In this document: in pieces, positions 37,619-45,210 of the stretch
How the letters are laid out: every line of letters starts with the position of its first letter
How positions within the stretch are numbered: position 1 is the first letter of the stretch
Source of the DNA: Legionellales bacterium
GTDB lineage: Bacteria > Pseudomonadota > Gammaproteobacteria > Comchoanobacterales > Comchoanobacteraceae
NCBI GenBank assembly: GCA_002722435.1
Contig: PBLX01000021.1
Location: forward strand, 1-55,837
Reading direction: 5' to 3'
DNA length: 55,837 bases
Made by a program: the position numbers and the translations under genes
The notes under the pieces: model-generated
What the model saw: only the letters and a program-made list of their open reading frames with translations
Told to the model about the DNA's origin: nothing
Databases searched by the model: none

Positions 37619-37921
37619 TTAAATGGTCTTTTCCCATGTATAACTATTGATAGCTTTGTCGTCTATGAATAAATCATACACGGGTTTTCCTAGTTTTAAT
37701 TCATGATATTTTGCACCCCATATATTTAACTGATCTTCTGTAGTTTTAGTCCAATCAAGTCCGGTACCAGAGCCACGTGCGGTCCAATAAACAATTGTAT
37801 GACCATCATCATAATATTTATTGACTTTTTTTATATTTTCTACAATTGGGGTTGACAAACTGTAGTTTCTGTCTTCTGGTGTATTTGCGATTGTTTCATC
37901 AATGTCAACATATATAATCAT
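37619..37921 (-). CDS. Small HAD-family phosphatase, 100 aa
   Basis: A 100-residue minimal HAD protein. Motif I is YVDIDETI (nucleophile Asp6, acid/base Asp8). A middle segment IVYWTARG carries the motif II Thr, and LFIDDKAINS (Asp87-Asp88) is motif IV. There is no cap domain. Close relatives occur in capsule and nucleotide-sugar clusters, where they remove phosphate from sugar phosphates. It is paralogous to the 125-aa HAD at 43853-44230: both share WG-x-KYH-x-L and YDL-x-IDDKA-x-NS. It overlaps the FdtA-like cupin gene by 4 bases and is the gene of the glycan block nearest gp55. Substrate unknown. Confidence 0.85.
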   Translation of the reverse strand: MIIYVDIDETIANTPEDRNYSLSTPIVENIKKVNKYYDDGHTIVYWTARGSGTGLDWTKTTEDQLNIWGAKYHELKLGKPVYDLFIDDKAINSYTWEKTI

Positions 37922-38283
37922 TTAAAAATTTCTTCCTTGTCGTAGAAATAATCGTCTTTGTCAAAAGCAATAGAGCAAAGCACCAGCAAAATATCATTCC
38001 CAGTAACATACTCCTGCTGCGCCCAGACCATTCTATCTAAAAATACGCACTTGCCGGGTGTTAAGGTTACGTGCTCCACACCATCTTTTGAGTGAAGTTC
38101 TACATTAACTTCACCCTGCACACAGAATATATACTGTTGATCTTCGTAATGTCCGTGCTTGCCTCTTATTTCTCCCTTTGGTGTGTCAGTAATATAGTAC
38201 ATTCTTCGTGGAATAAACTTTAAATCAGTTAATTCCATATATCTCAATATACCTGTTTCAGTAGTTCCATGTTCAGATAACAT
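37918..38283 (-). CDS. FdtA/WxcM-type cupin: dTDP-4-oxo-6-deoxyhexose isomerase-like, 121 aa
   Basis: A 121-residue single cupin. The segment RGKHGHYEDQQYIFCVQGEV (residues 40-59; metal or active-site His43, His45) and VFLDRMVWAQQ near 80-90 match the FdtA/QdtA/WxcM family. These enzymes convert dTDP-4-oxo-6-deoxyglucose into a 3-oxo isomer used for 3-amino-3,6-dideoxyhexoses. A DegT aminotransferase (39214-40143), the usual partner, is encoded two genes upstream. The length is normal (about 130-140). No RmlA/RmlB is visible in the window, so the precursor would come from the host or from genes outside it. The exact reaction is inferred from family. Confidence 0.8.
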   Translation of the reverse strand: MLSEHGTTETGILRYMELTDLKFIPRRMYYITDTPKGEIRGKHGHYEDQQYIFCVQGEVNVELHSKDGVEHVTLTPGKCVFLDRMVWAQQEYVTGNDILLVLCSIAFDKDDYFYDKEEIFK

Positions 38284-38284
38284 T

Positions 38285-39229
38285 TTAATCTCTCTTTTTT
38301 AATATTATGATTTTTAAAACAAAAGCCTTGCGCCGCAAATCCTGACCAAGAGTTCTATCATTTAGTAGTATTCTATCATACAATTTCATTTCGTTGAATA
38401 GTTCTGATGCATATTCAGGTCGCTTTTGATTAAGGGTATCAAGGTGATTTCTCATATTATTAAACTGGTCTAGCGATTTAAAGTCACTATTTGTGCCAAA
38501 GTGTGGGGTTTTACTTTCTGGTTCACAAGATAAAAACATGTTTTCACTAGCTGGTGCGCGAAGCGCTTCGTTTATTCCGTAGTTAGGAACAAGAGTACCA
38601 TGATCCTTACCGATAAAAATAGAGTCAAAAAGCTTTCTTGTATTCACAGTAGACGGAAGTTGCTCTTTATCAAATGGTGCGTGTCCGCCTAATTTTGAAC
38701 CGCCTTGAGTTCTATCCGGCTGCCAATGCGTATCCTCGATAACATAATACCCTCCCGGCTTCAACATTTTAGAAAGGTGAACAAAAGATAATTGCTGATG
38801 ATAAAAGGCGTGCGAACCGTCATCAATTATAATATCAAACATGTTATTACCAGGGTAGACACTATTTGTTAAAGACTCAAAATTCTTATAAGAGTCGATA
38901 TCACCTTGATCTCCTTTAAAAAATTTAAATCTCTTCATTGATTTAAGAAGTTCAATATCTATATTATTAATATCCCATCCCCATATATCGCCATTTGAAA
39001 AGTAGTGGTGCCACATTTTTATCGATGGACAGTCAGTTATAACTCTATCAAGTCGAGCACTTCCGTGTTCGGGTCCACCATTGTTGAGGCCGATTTCAAG
39101 AATTTTTATTTTTTCATCTTTTAAGTGTCCAAAGAAATGCTCATATAGCAGAGCAAAGTGGGTTCCAGAACCAGTCGAAGAACCTTTATCGCTCTTATAA
39201 TGATTGGCCAACTTTAATAGTTCAGACAC
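38285..39229 (-). CDS. Class I SAM methyltransferase, MycE/macrocin-type, 314 aa, GTG start
   Basis: A 314-residue protein beginning at GTG 39229 (GAGG site 7 bases upstream). It shows the pattern of sugar O-methyltransferases of the MycE/macrocin type: YKSDKGSS near the start, KILEIGLNNGG (motif I, about 42-52), WGWDINNIDI, FKGDQGD, FDIIIDDGSH (about 131-140) and MLKPGGYYVIED. The family methylates sugar hydroxyls and uses an acidic metal site. The C-terminal 100 residues are more variable. It overlaps the aminotransferase gene by 16 bases. Context suggests O-methylation of a nucleotide sugar or a finished glycan; the acceptor is unknown. Confidence 0.85.
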   Translation of the reverse strand: MSELLKLANHYKSDKGSSTGSGTHFALLYEHFFGHLKDEKIKILEIGLNNGGPEHGSARLDRVITDCPSIKMWHHYFSNGDIWGWDINNIDIELLKSMKRFKFFKGDQGDIDSYKNFESLTNSVYPGNNMFDIIIDDGSHAFYHQQLSFVHLSKMLKPGGYYVIEDTHWQPDRTQGGSKLGGHAPFDKEQLPSTVNTRKLFDSIFIGKDHGTLVPNYGINEALRAPASENMFLSCEPESKTPHFGTNSDFKSLDQFNNMRNHLDTLNQKRPEYASELFNEMKLYDRILLNDRTLGQDLRRKAFVLKIIILKKRD

Positions 39230-40143
39230 AGTTTAACCTCATTAATTACCGTGTTGACTTCTTCATCAGACATCATTTCATGAAACGGTATACTAACTGT
39301 GGTATTAGACTCTAGAATTGATTTTGGCAATGGAGTGCGTTCAACTGGAGTATAACAATCTACATCATGAACAGAACGATAATGTATTCCACATTGAATA
39401 CCTTTTTCGTTTAATTGCTTCATAAAAACATCGCGGTTTGGAACGCGCATTCTGTAAAGATGTCGGCTTGTATTATTTAAGCCGAAAGCAGAATTGTATT
39501 CTCTTCTAATTTCATCGAATCTTTTATATTTAGCTTCGAGCTTTTTAAAATTTTCTAAAGCCACCCAAGCCTGTATGGAATTCATGTACATCTTCCAGCC
39601 CGGTAATACGAATTTTCTTTCCCAACTATTATCTTCAAAATTAGTACCATATCGAGTAAGAATTTTAAGTCGTCGAATTTTATCTTCATCATTCGAAACA
39701 ATCATTCCACCATCAACACTACCGACAGGCTTTGTAGGATAAAAACTAAATATCATTAAATCCTCATCATTGGCCTGATTTGTAAACTGGTTTTCATCCA
39801 GTTGTTGCGCTGAATCGATGACCTTGTAATCATCAAATTCATGCAACACATAAGAACTGCCAACCCAGTCAACATCATCACTATATTTTATTTGATGTCC
39901 AGAGGTTATAACGGCATTCGGTACAACTGGGGGTATGATTGAGGGAATCTCAACAATTGTTTTTTCTTGCTCAAGTAAAGTCATAAATATGCCCATAGTG
40001 GCACTGTGTAGTGCACATGCATATTTTGCACCTACAAAGGATGCTATTTCATTTTCAAATTGTTCAACTACTTTATCGTTTAGTAGTGGTCTGAATTGTG
40101 ATGTGTCTATCACATAATCATTAACGTGCATTAATTTAATCAT
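39214..40143 (-). CDS. DegT/DnrJ/EryC1/StrS sugar aminotransferase, 309 aa
   Basis: A 309-residue PLP-dependent aminotransferase of the DegT family. VIDSAQQL (Asp110, PLP ring) and SFYPTKPVGSVDGGMIVSND (Lys138, Schiff base) are clear, and CALHSATMGIFM near residue 43-54 fits the phosphate-binding part. It is shorter than typical members (about 370), mainly through compact loops in the middle. These enzymes put an amino group on a keto sugar. With the nearby FdtA-like cupin it could make a 3-amino-3,6-dideoxyhexose. The start MIKLMHVNDY at ATG 40143 has AGGAAG upstream and overlaps the DUF962 gene by 4 bases. Confidence 0.87.
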   Translation of the reverse strand: MIKLMHVNDYVIDTSQFRPLLNDKVVEQFENEIASFVGAKYACALHSATMGIFMTLLEQEKTIVEIPSIIPPVVPNAVITSGHQIKYSDDVDWVGSSYVLHEFDDYKVIDSAQQLDENQFTNQANDEDLMIFSFYPTKPVGSVDGGMIVSNDEDKIRRLKILTRYGTNFEDNSWERKFVLPGWKMYMNSIQAWVALENFKKLEAKYKRFDEIRREYNSAFGLNNTSRHLYRMRVPNRDVFMKQLNEKGIQCGIHYRSVHDVDCYTPVERTPLPKSILESNTTVSIPFHEMMSDEEVNTVINEVKLCLNY

Positions 40144-40427
40144 AATCTTCCTAGTAACATATCTCTAAACATTATCCAATCGCAAAGTTTTGCTTTAATA
40201 GGATCTGAAAAGGCTGCTGGTTTATTCTTCTCAAAGAAAAAGTGACCAGACCATGCAAACGGATAAACAATAAACGGTAACAAAACATATGCAAATATGT
40301 TCATGTTAAATCCTATTATAACACATAAATACGCTATTGTCATCAATTGACCTAAAAAATGTAATCGTCGGTTCCATTTGTTTTTATGCAGTGTCAAATA
40401 TTCTTTATAATATTCATCAAGAGTCAT
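40140..40427 (-). CDS. Mpo1/DUF962-like membrane protein, 95 aa
   Basis: A 95-residue protein with two hydrophobic segments (about 28-42 and 46-60). It has the conserved pattern of the Mpo1/DUF962 family: HKNKWNRRLHFLGQ (His14, His23), WSGHFFFEKNKPAAFSDP (His62, Glu66) and CDWIMFRDMLLG. Yeast Mpo1 is an Fe-dependent dioxygenase that shortens 2-hydroxy fatty acids; bacterial members are uncharacterised. Here the gene lies between the aminotransferase (4-base overlap) and the epimerase (11-base overlap). A lipid-modifying role, perhaps on a lipid carrier or lipid A, is possible but unproven. Such a gene is unusual in a phage. Confidence 0.8.
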   Translation of the reverse strand: MTLDEYYKEYLTLHKNKWNRRLHFLGQLMTIAYLCVIIGFNMNIFAYVLLPFIVYPFAWSGHFFFEKNKPAAFSDPIKAKLCDWIMFRDMLLGRL

Positions 40428-41391
40428 TTTCCATATCCATAAACGTTTGAATGTTATAAAACTTTTTATCTAATATGTCTATGCCAGATTCTTTGATATT
40501 GTTTAAAATCTGATGAATAGAACTTCCGGGTCCGTATTGAGGCTCGAAACCTAAAATGTCTTTGGCTTTTTTGTTAGAGGCCAAATAGTTTCTTACGTCG
40601 GGACGGCTCTGTGTTTCTACGTCAATTTGCATCCCGTGGTGTGAAAATGTTTCTACTACGTCCTCTGCCAGGCGTCCAATTGTATAGTTTTCACCGCATA
40701 TATTAAAAACTTCTGATATCGATAAATCACAGGTTATTGCTTTGCGATAAGCGGTAACCACATCTCTGATATCGATTAGCGGCCTCCACAAATTTGGATT
40801 ATGCACAACAATCTTTCCACCTGTAAGCGCGAACTTAGTCATTGTATTCACAACTAAATCGAACCTCATTCTCGGAGACCAGCCACCAACAGTGCCTTTT
40901 CTCATTGCTATTGGCCTAAAAGAGTCATCAGCCATCTTCATAATTGCACGCTCTCCCTGCAACTTTGAAATTCCATAAGGATATAGTGGGTTTACGGGAC
41001 TATCTTCGTCCATAACTTCGTTATCAGTAAACCCATAGACGCTACAAGAGCTTGCGTATACAAAACGACGAACACCAGCTTCTTTAGATATAAACGCAAG
41101 ATATGTGGGGGCAGCAGAATTCTCTATAAAGTTTTTTGCAGGGCTAAAATTAGCCATGGGATCGTTTGACAATCCGGCTAAAAATACTACTGCATCATAG
41201 TCAAGAAGATCTTCCTCTTTTATTTCCATCAAGTTCTTATTGAGAACATTAATATTTTTGTTTAGGTGATTTCCAAACCAAAACAAATCAACTACAGTAA
41301 CGTTATAGCCACGACTGTGTAAATCATTTGATAGCTGAGTACCTATATAACCAGCACCACCGGCAATCAAGATATTTTTCTTGCTTGTCAT
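40417..41391 (-). CDS. NAD-dependent sugar epimerase/dehydratase (extended SDR), 324 aa
   Basis: A Rossmann-fold extended SDR. GGAGYIG near the start binds NAD(P); YASSCSVYG and YPYGISK supply the catalytic Ser/Tyr/Lys (Tyr139, Lys143 with this start). RPLIDIRDV is typical of UDP- or GDP-sugar epimerases and 4,6-dehydratases. The frame opens at 41397, but the ATG at 41391 has GAGGA at proper spacing and forms an ATGA overlap with the GT8 stop, so I use it. The substrate cannot be read from sequence. It would supply a keto or epimerised sugar to the neighbouring aminotransferase or glycosyltransferases. Confidence 0.87.
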   Translation of the reverse strand: MTSKKNILIAGGAGYIGTQLSNDLHSRGYNVTVVDLFWFGNHLNKNINVLNKNLMEIKEEDLLDYDAVVFLAGLSNDPMANFSPAKNFIENSAAPTYLAFISKEAGVRRFVYASSCSVYGFTDNEVMDEDSPVNPLYPYGISKLQGERAIMKMADDSFRPIAMRKGTVGGWSPRMRFDLVVNTMTKFALTGGKIVVHNPNLWRPLIDIRDVVTAYRKAITCDLSISEVFNICGENYTIGRLAEDVVETFSHHGMQIDVETQSRPDVRNYLASNKKAKDILGFEPQYGPGSSIHQILNNIKESGIDILDKKFYNIQTFMDMENDS

Positions 41392-42176
41392 AAACATTCC
41401 TCACGGAAACTATCGTAATATTTATACCAAATTTTGACAGCATTGTTTTCATTCATAAGTGTTGCATAACGAATACAGTTCTTATTGTTCTCATCGCCAT
41501 CCCATACTGGACCCCATGGCTTACGGCGGCCGCTATAGTGTATTACTTTTACATCAGTCGCATGTTCATCATAATGTTCTGGATTTCCTTTGCCACCACC
41601 GCCAAACTCTTGAAAATTGTAAAGGTTAGAAATTACTTTAACGTCTGGATTCGAGGGACTGTAAAAATGTTGACATGTGACTTGATCTCCATCAGGCCTG
41701 TTTTTGATATCTGTGTTGATAACAGCTCTTATCATCTCGGTATATGCCTCGCCAGTTAAATACTTTTTACCTGCTACTAAAATGCCGAGATTAGGAAACT
41801 TCCAAATAAGCTCCGCAGGGTCTTCGATAATATCCGAAAAGTCTCCCGTACATAGCATGTCTGCATCCATATATACACTTCTTTCGTAACCAACTTGAGA
41901 GAATGTCTCGAACGACAAATAAACATCATAATTGCCTACACCATAGATTGTTCTTGGTATATAGCGATAAAAATCTGAATTTTGTGGCGGCTTAAAAACC
42001 GTGTCCTGATGAGCCTTCCTTATTAGATCTTTGCTTTGATCATTGAGGTTATTGTACGGAACAACAAAATCGCAATCTTCTGCAACTCTGAGATTCTTTT
42101 TTATTGAATGTATAAGCACGGCTGTTGCTAAGGCAAAGTCATCCGATGCTGGAATACATATTGCATACTTTTTCAT
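41388..42176 (-). CDS. GT8-like glycosyltransferase, 262 aa
   Basis: A 262-residue GT-A-fold glycosyltransferase. SVYMDADMLCTGD holds the DxD metal/nucleotide-sugar motif (Asp104-Asp106). Near the C-terminus VIHYSGRRKPWGP matches the GT8 family's H-x-x-G-x-x-K-P-W motif. GT8 enzymes are retaining transferases of glucose, galactose or similar sugars (LPS and glycogenin types). Start ATG 42176 has AGGAG upstream. It overlaps the oxygenase gene by 4 bases and the epimerase by 4 bases. The acceptor could be a lipid-linked glycan or a protein; not determined. Confidence 0.88.
   Translation of the reverse strand: MKKYAICIPASDDFALATAVLIHSIKKNLRVAEDCDFVVPYNNLNDQSKDLIRKAHQDTVFKPPQNSDFYRYIPRTIYGVGNYDVYLSFETFSQVGYERSVYMDADMLCTGDFSDIIEDPAELIWKFPNLGILVAGKKYLTGEAYTEMIRAVINTDIKNRPDGDQVTCQHFYSPSNPDVKVISNLYNFQEFGGGGKGNPEHYDEHATDVKVIHYSGRRKPWGPVWDGDENNKNCIRYATLMNENNAVKIWYKYYDSFREECL
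41419..41426 (-). promoter_or_regulatory. Candidate T4-type late promoter -10 (TATAAATA)
   Basis: The minus strand reads TATAAATA, the T4 late promoter consensus recognised by gp55, ending 27 bases before the epimerase start. It lies within the 3' end of the GT8 gene. It is the only exact match I noticed by eye, and could be chance in AT-rich DNA. A gp55 homologue is encoded in the window. Confidence 0.25.
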
Positions 42177-43030
42177 GTTTCGCTCCTTACAAGAAAATCA
42201 GCTAAAGGTTTTTTGTGGTCAGGTAAACTATCGTAATCTTCTTTTCTAATTTTACCGCCATATGTATCTCTCCACTCGGTGGGGTGGACGCTGTAATACA
42301 CCGATAATAACGTTCTTTCACCTTTTGTAACTTTTGTGCCTTTGTGAAAACCATTGGTGTTTCCTATAACAAGGTCCCCAACGTTCCCGCACTGTTTAAC
42401 TATACTGTCTTCACCATAAATAGAGCTTATCTCCCTATGTTTCCATCTATACTTTGAATCCCAGCCTTCAAATTTTTTGATGTGGCTTTGTTTAACATAA
42501 GTAAACGGTCCATTAGATTCGTCGACATCATCCAAATAAAAGAAAAACTTTATAAATCTTGGACTATCTTTGTCGCAATGAAACAAAGTGGTCTGTCCAT
42601 TCCCAGGTATGTGTTGTTCTAATTGTTCGGTTGCTTTGCTTTTTCTTAGTTGAACGTTTGTGACAGCTGGCACGCAATTAAAATAGTTTTTTGCAATCTC
42701 TATAACCTTATCATCAAAAACAATATCGTAAACTGAATTACAAGTTAGCAGTGGATGAGCCACTTGCTCTGTGTAAAAATCATTATATTGCAGCTCACCT
42801 CGTTCCTTGATAACCTCAAACTCACTTTTAACCAGTTCAAGTCTTTTTGGATCTATGAAATTTTTTACATTAGTGGTGCCGTTTTCATTAACGTCCGATG
42901 CTATATCCGCGTATGACTTATCTATATCAACACCATACTTATTTTGACGATCATATATCGCTTCTATATAAGCTCTAATTTCGTTATCTTTACCCCAAGC
43001 ACATTGAGGATTGATTTTAATTTTTATCAT
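42173..43030 (-). CDS. Fe(II)/2-oxoglutarate oxygenase (PhyH-like), 285 aa
   Basis: A 285-residue oxygenase of the phytanoyl-CoA dioxygenase-like type. FHCDKDSPRF provides the H-x-D facial triad residues (His151, Asp153), GFHKGTKV the distal His229, and KGERTLLSVYYS the 2-oxoglutarate-binding Arg239. SNGPFTYVKQSHIKK before it is typical of the fold. Members hydroxylate diverse substrates, including sugars and lipids. It overlaps genes on both sides by 4 bases. With the second oxygenase at 47139-47951 it suggests oxidative tailoring of the glycan. Substrate unknown. Confidence 0.85.
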   Translation of the reverse strand: MIKIKINPQCAWGKDNEIRAYIEAIYDRQNKYGVDIDKSYADIASDVNENGTTNVKNFIDPKRLELVKSEFEVIKERGELQYNDFYTEQVAHPLLTCNSVYDIVFDDKVIEIAKNYFNCVPAVTNVQLRKSKATEQLEQHIPGNGQTTLFHCDKDSPRFIKFFFYLDDVDESNGPFTYVKQSHIKKFEGWDSKYRWKHREISSIYGEDSIVKQCGNVGDLVIGNTNGFHKGTKVTKGERTLLSVYYSVHPTEWRDTYGGKIRKEDYDSLPDHKKPLADFLVRSET

Positions 43031-43860
43031 TTTCTACAACCAAAATATTTTCTTCTTACTTCCGGAAAATCATCGAACATATGAAATTCAAATTTAAGCT
43101 TGTCTATTAAATTAAGTTTTTCAAGATGGTATTTTACAAGTCTGTGATTTGATATTCTCCCACTAGAGTCCGTATCGCAATTTCCGGGCTTGTTATACTC
43201 GTCTAAGCAGTCATACAAAGAGAAAAAATCAGTTGAATTTTTAGAATTAGCAAAAAACCATAAGTCCAAAAATCCTTCATCATTAACTGGGTATCCCTTT
43301 GTTGTAAGTTTTAACTGACTTAAGATTGGATGCTTAGCCTGTATCAAATCATACAAGGGGCCGCGGCCGCCTTTAAATAAATCATTGCCATGATTATCAA
43401 CTACTGCAGACCATTTACCAGAATAAAAGTACTGATTATCAAAATCATCAAACACAACATCAGTTTCAAATGCTAAATCAAAACGAGTCGTCATGACGTA
43501 ATCATACTCAAAATTATTTTCTAGTTCGTGCTGTCTTCTGTATTCATTGACCATTTTATTTGAATACCAGCGACTATAATGATTATTTTTTCTTGCATTT
43601 TCGCCTTTCACATAATCAGGAATATCAAAATATATTTGTTTTTCAAACACACTTCGCACTGGGCGGTATAACTCCAAGGTTTTTTCTTCTAATTCACCAT
43701 CCCAACAATGTACAAAAACATCAACGTCGTTCTTATCTATTATATGGCGCTGATAGTGTTCGTAACCTTTTATCAGAACCCTAGGATCAGAGTCATAAAA
43801 GCCTGATTTTCCTTGTACGTTTCCAATTTTACCACTAAGGCACAGCGCAACTTTACTCAT
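43027..43860 (-). CDS. Putative glycosyltransferase with TRFD motif, 277 aa
   Basis: A 277-residue protein. The longer frame begins at 43926, but ATG 43860 (MSKVALCLSGKIG) matches where homologues usually begin and overlaps the HAD stop by 8 bases. Visible features are VALCLSGKIGN at the N-terminus, DVDVFVHCWDG (about 45-55) and YDYVMTTRFDLAFETD (about 119-133). This arrangement matches a family of putative GT-A-type transferases found in phages, giant viruses and capsule loci. The acidic motif is not a canonical DxD, so the class is uncertain. It is flanked by the HAD and oxygenase genes. Confidence 0.7.
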   Translation of the reverse strand: MSKVALCLSGKIGNVQGKSGFYDSDPRVLIKGYEHYQRHIIDKNDVDVFVHCWDGELEEKTLELYRPVRSVFEKQIYFDIPDYVKGENARKNNHYSRWYSNKMVNEYRRQHELENNFEYDYVMTTRFDLAFETDVVFDDFDNQYFYSGKWSAVVDNHGNDLFKGGRGPLYDLIQAKHPILSQLKLTTKGYPVNDEGFLDLWFFANSKNSTDFFSLYDCLDEYNKPGNCDTDSSGRISNHRLVKYHLEKLNLIDKLKFEFHMFDDFPEVRRKYFGCRK

Positions 43861-44230
43861 GTGTTCCCAACTCTCTTTTAATACTGTCGTATTTAACAAT
43901 TCTAAGTGAATTGACGGCCTTATCATCTATCAATAAATCGTAATGAATTTTGCCCATAACCAATTGATGGTATTTAACACCCCATGAATCAAGCTGATTT
44001 AATGTAAGTTGATATAAATTAGAATAAATATCGTTGACATTGCCTTTAAAACCGGACATCCCACGTGCAGTGTAAACAATAATTGTATTACCGTCATCGT
44101 AACATTCATTGACAATCTTAATCATGGAATTAATAGGCTTGCAAGAATGATATTTATCTATCTTTCCTTCTTCATTAGTTCTATAACACAATACATCATC
44201 TAAGTCAAATGCAATTATTTTATCGCGCAT
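43853..44230 (-). CDS. Small HAD-family phosphatase, paralogue of the 100-aa HAD, 125 aa
   Basis: A 125-residue capless HAD. FDLDDVLCY gives Asp9 and Asp11, IVYTARGMSG the motif II Thr, and LLIDDKAVNSLR the motif IV acids. It shares WG-V-KYHQL and YDL-LIDDKAVNS with the 100-aa HAD at 37619-37921, about 6 kb away, so the two are paralogues. It differs by an insert after motif I and in the C-terminal tail (KRELGTHE). It follows the GatZ-like gene with a 16-base overlap, suggesting a phosphatase step in that sugar pathway. Start ATG 44230 has GGAG upstream. Confidence 0.85.
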   Translation of the reverse strand: MRDKIIAFDLDDVLCYRTNEEGKIDKYHSCKPINSMIKIVNECYDDGNTIIVYTARGMSGFKGNVNDIYSNLYQLTLNQLDSWGVKYHQLVMGKIHYDLLIDDKAVNSLRIVKYDSIKRELGTHE

Positions 44231-45210
44231 AGGATCTCCACTATTCTTTGATTTAGCCTGCGTTTTATTTTATCATCAATATCAGGAAATTTATTTTTTA
44301 TCTCTTTGAACTCATCGCTTGCAAAAACGTAATGGCCACTTGTTCTTATTATAACATGCTTTTTTAATTCGTTTGTATAGCAATTTATATCTGATGGTAG
44401 CCATTTGATCCATTTTTCAGACTTAAAACATAAATTATAGAACCTGTTCAAGGAACTTTCATCGAAATGATTTAGTATTTCTTCTAATACACACTGAGTT
44501 TCAATCACTCCAAACTCAGGCGCTATATTAAGAGCTGATAAGCCCATTTTAAAGCGTTTTCTAATCCCATCAGGGGTAAGGTAGTCACCATTATGTTCCT
44601 TCGATTTAAGGCCATATTTTTGACAAATATCAATCATTTGTTTACAACGATTTACATCAAACTTTCCGATATTTCTAGTGCCTTCAATTCCTGTACCACC
44701 TTGTATTACAGCATAAATGATTTTATTGAACAGGTTCTCTCCTAATCCTTCCTTTACAGATTCAATTATTGTCTCAAGCTCTTTAGGCGTATAAGGCCTT
44801 ATCGCCTGTTCTGTTCCAATTTCATAAAAACACTCTGGGTTGACTGTATCACATAACTTAATGAGCTTAATAGTTTCTTCAATGCCGTCGTTTATATCAT
44901 GATATTGCTTCCATGGATCAATATGAAGGTAGTCAAAACCCAACGTTGCATCTAATATTAGTGATTCTGTGCCGTCATCAGGAGTCTTGCCTTGTAGTGG
45001 GCCAGCGTGATCACGTTGTAATACGATATTCTTGTTTTTACCTGCATAGCCGATAAACTCATGTGTCATCCAATTATTTACATATCCACCATCAAACTCA
45101 ATTTGTCGACGAGAGGGTAACAATCCAAGTCTCACATTGTTTTGAGTTGCATAATCAAGAACAGTATCAACCACATTTTTACTCATTGGTCCTATAAACA
45201 ATTTACTCAT
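44215..45210 (-). CDS. GatZ/tagatose-bisphosphate aldolase-like TIM-barrel protein, 331 aa
   Basis: A 331-residue protein with the look of a TIM barrel. VLQRDHAGP (about 63-71), YLHIDPW (94-100), FYEIGTEQ (128-135), KSKEHNGDYL (202-211) and NIAPEFG (228-234) lie at strand ends. The order D-H-x-G-P / H-I-D / E-I-G-T-E resembles GatZ/KbaZ, the non-catalytic partner of class II tagatose-bisphosphate aldolase. That family also contains epimerase-like members in polysaccharide loci. No GatY partner is visible. It precedes a nucleotidyltransferase-kinase fusion with an 8-base overlap, implying it makes a sugar that is then phosphorylated and activated. Function is inferred, moderate confidence. Confidence 0.6.
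   Translation of the reverse strand: MSKLFIGPMSKNVVDTVLDYATQNNVRLGLLPSRRQIEFDGGYVNNWMTHEFIGYAGKNKNIVLQRDHAGPLQGKTPDDGTESLILDATLGFDYLHIDPWKQYHDINDGIEETIKLIKLCDTVNPECFYEIGTEQAIRPYTPKELETIIESVKEGLGENLFNKIIYAVIQGGTGIEGTRNIGKFDVNRCKQMIDICQKYGLKSKEHNGDYLTPDGIRKRFKMGLSALNIAPEFGVIETQCVLEEILNHFDESSLNRFYNLCFKSEKWIKWLPSDINCYTNELKKHVIIRTSGHYVFASDEFKEIKNKFPDIDDKIKRRLNQRIVEILCAIK

Noticed and set aside
43861..43926. Upstream start (22 extra residues) for the TRFD glycosyltransferase
   Set aside because: The extension lies wholly within the HAD gene, lacks similarity to the family N-terminus, and the ATG at 43860 starts at the conserved core.
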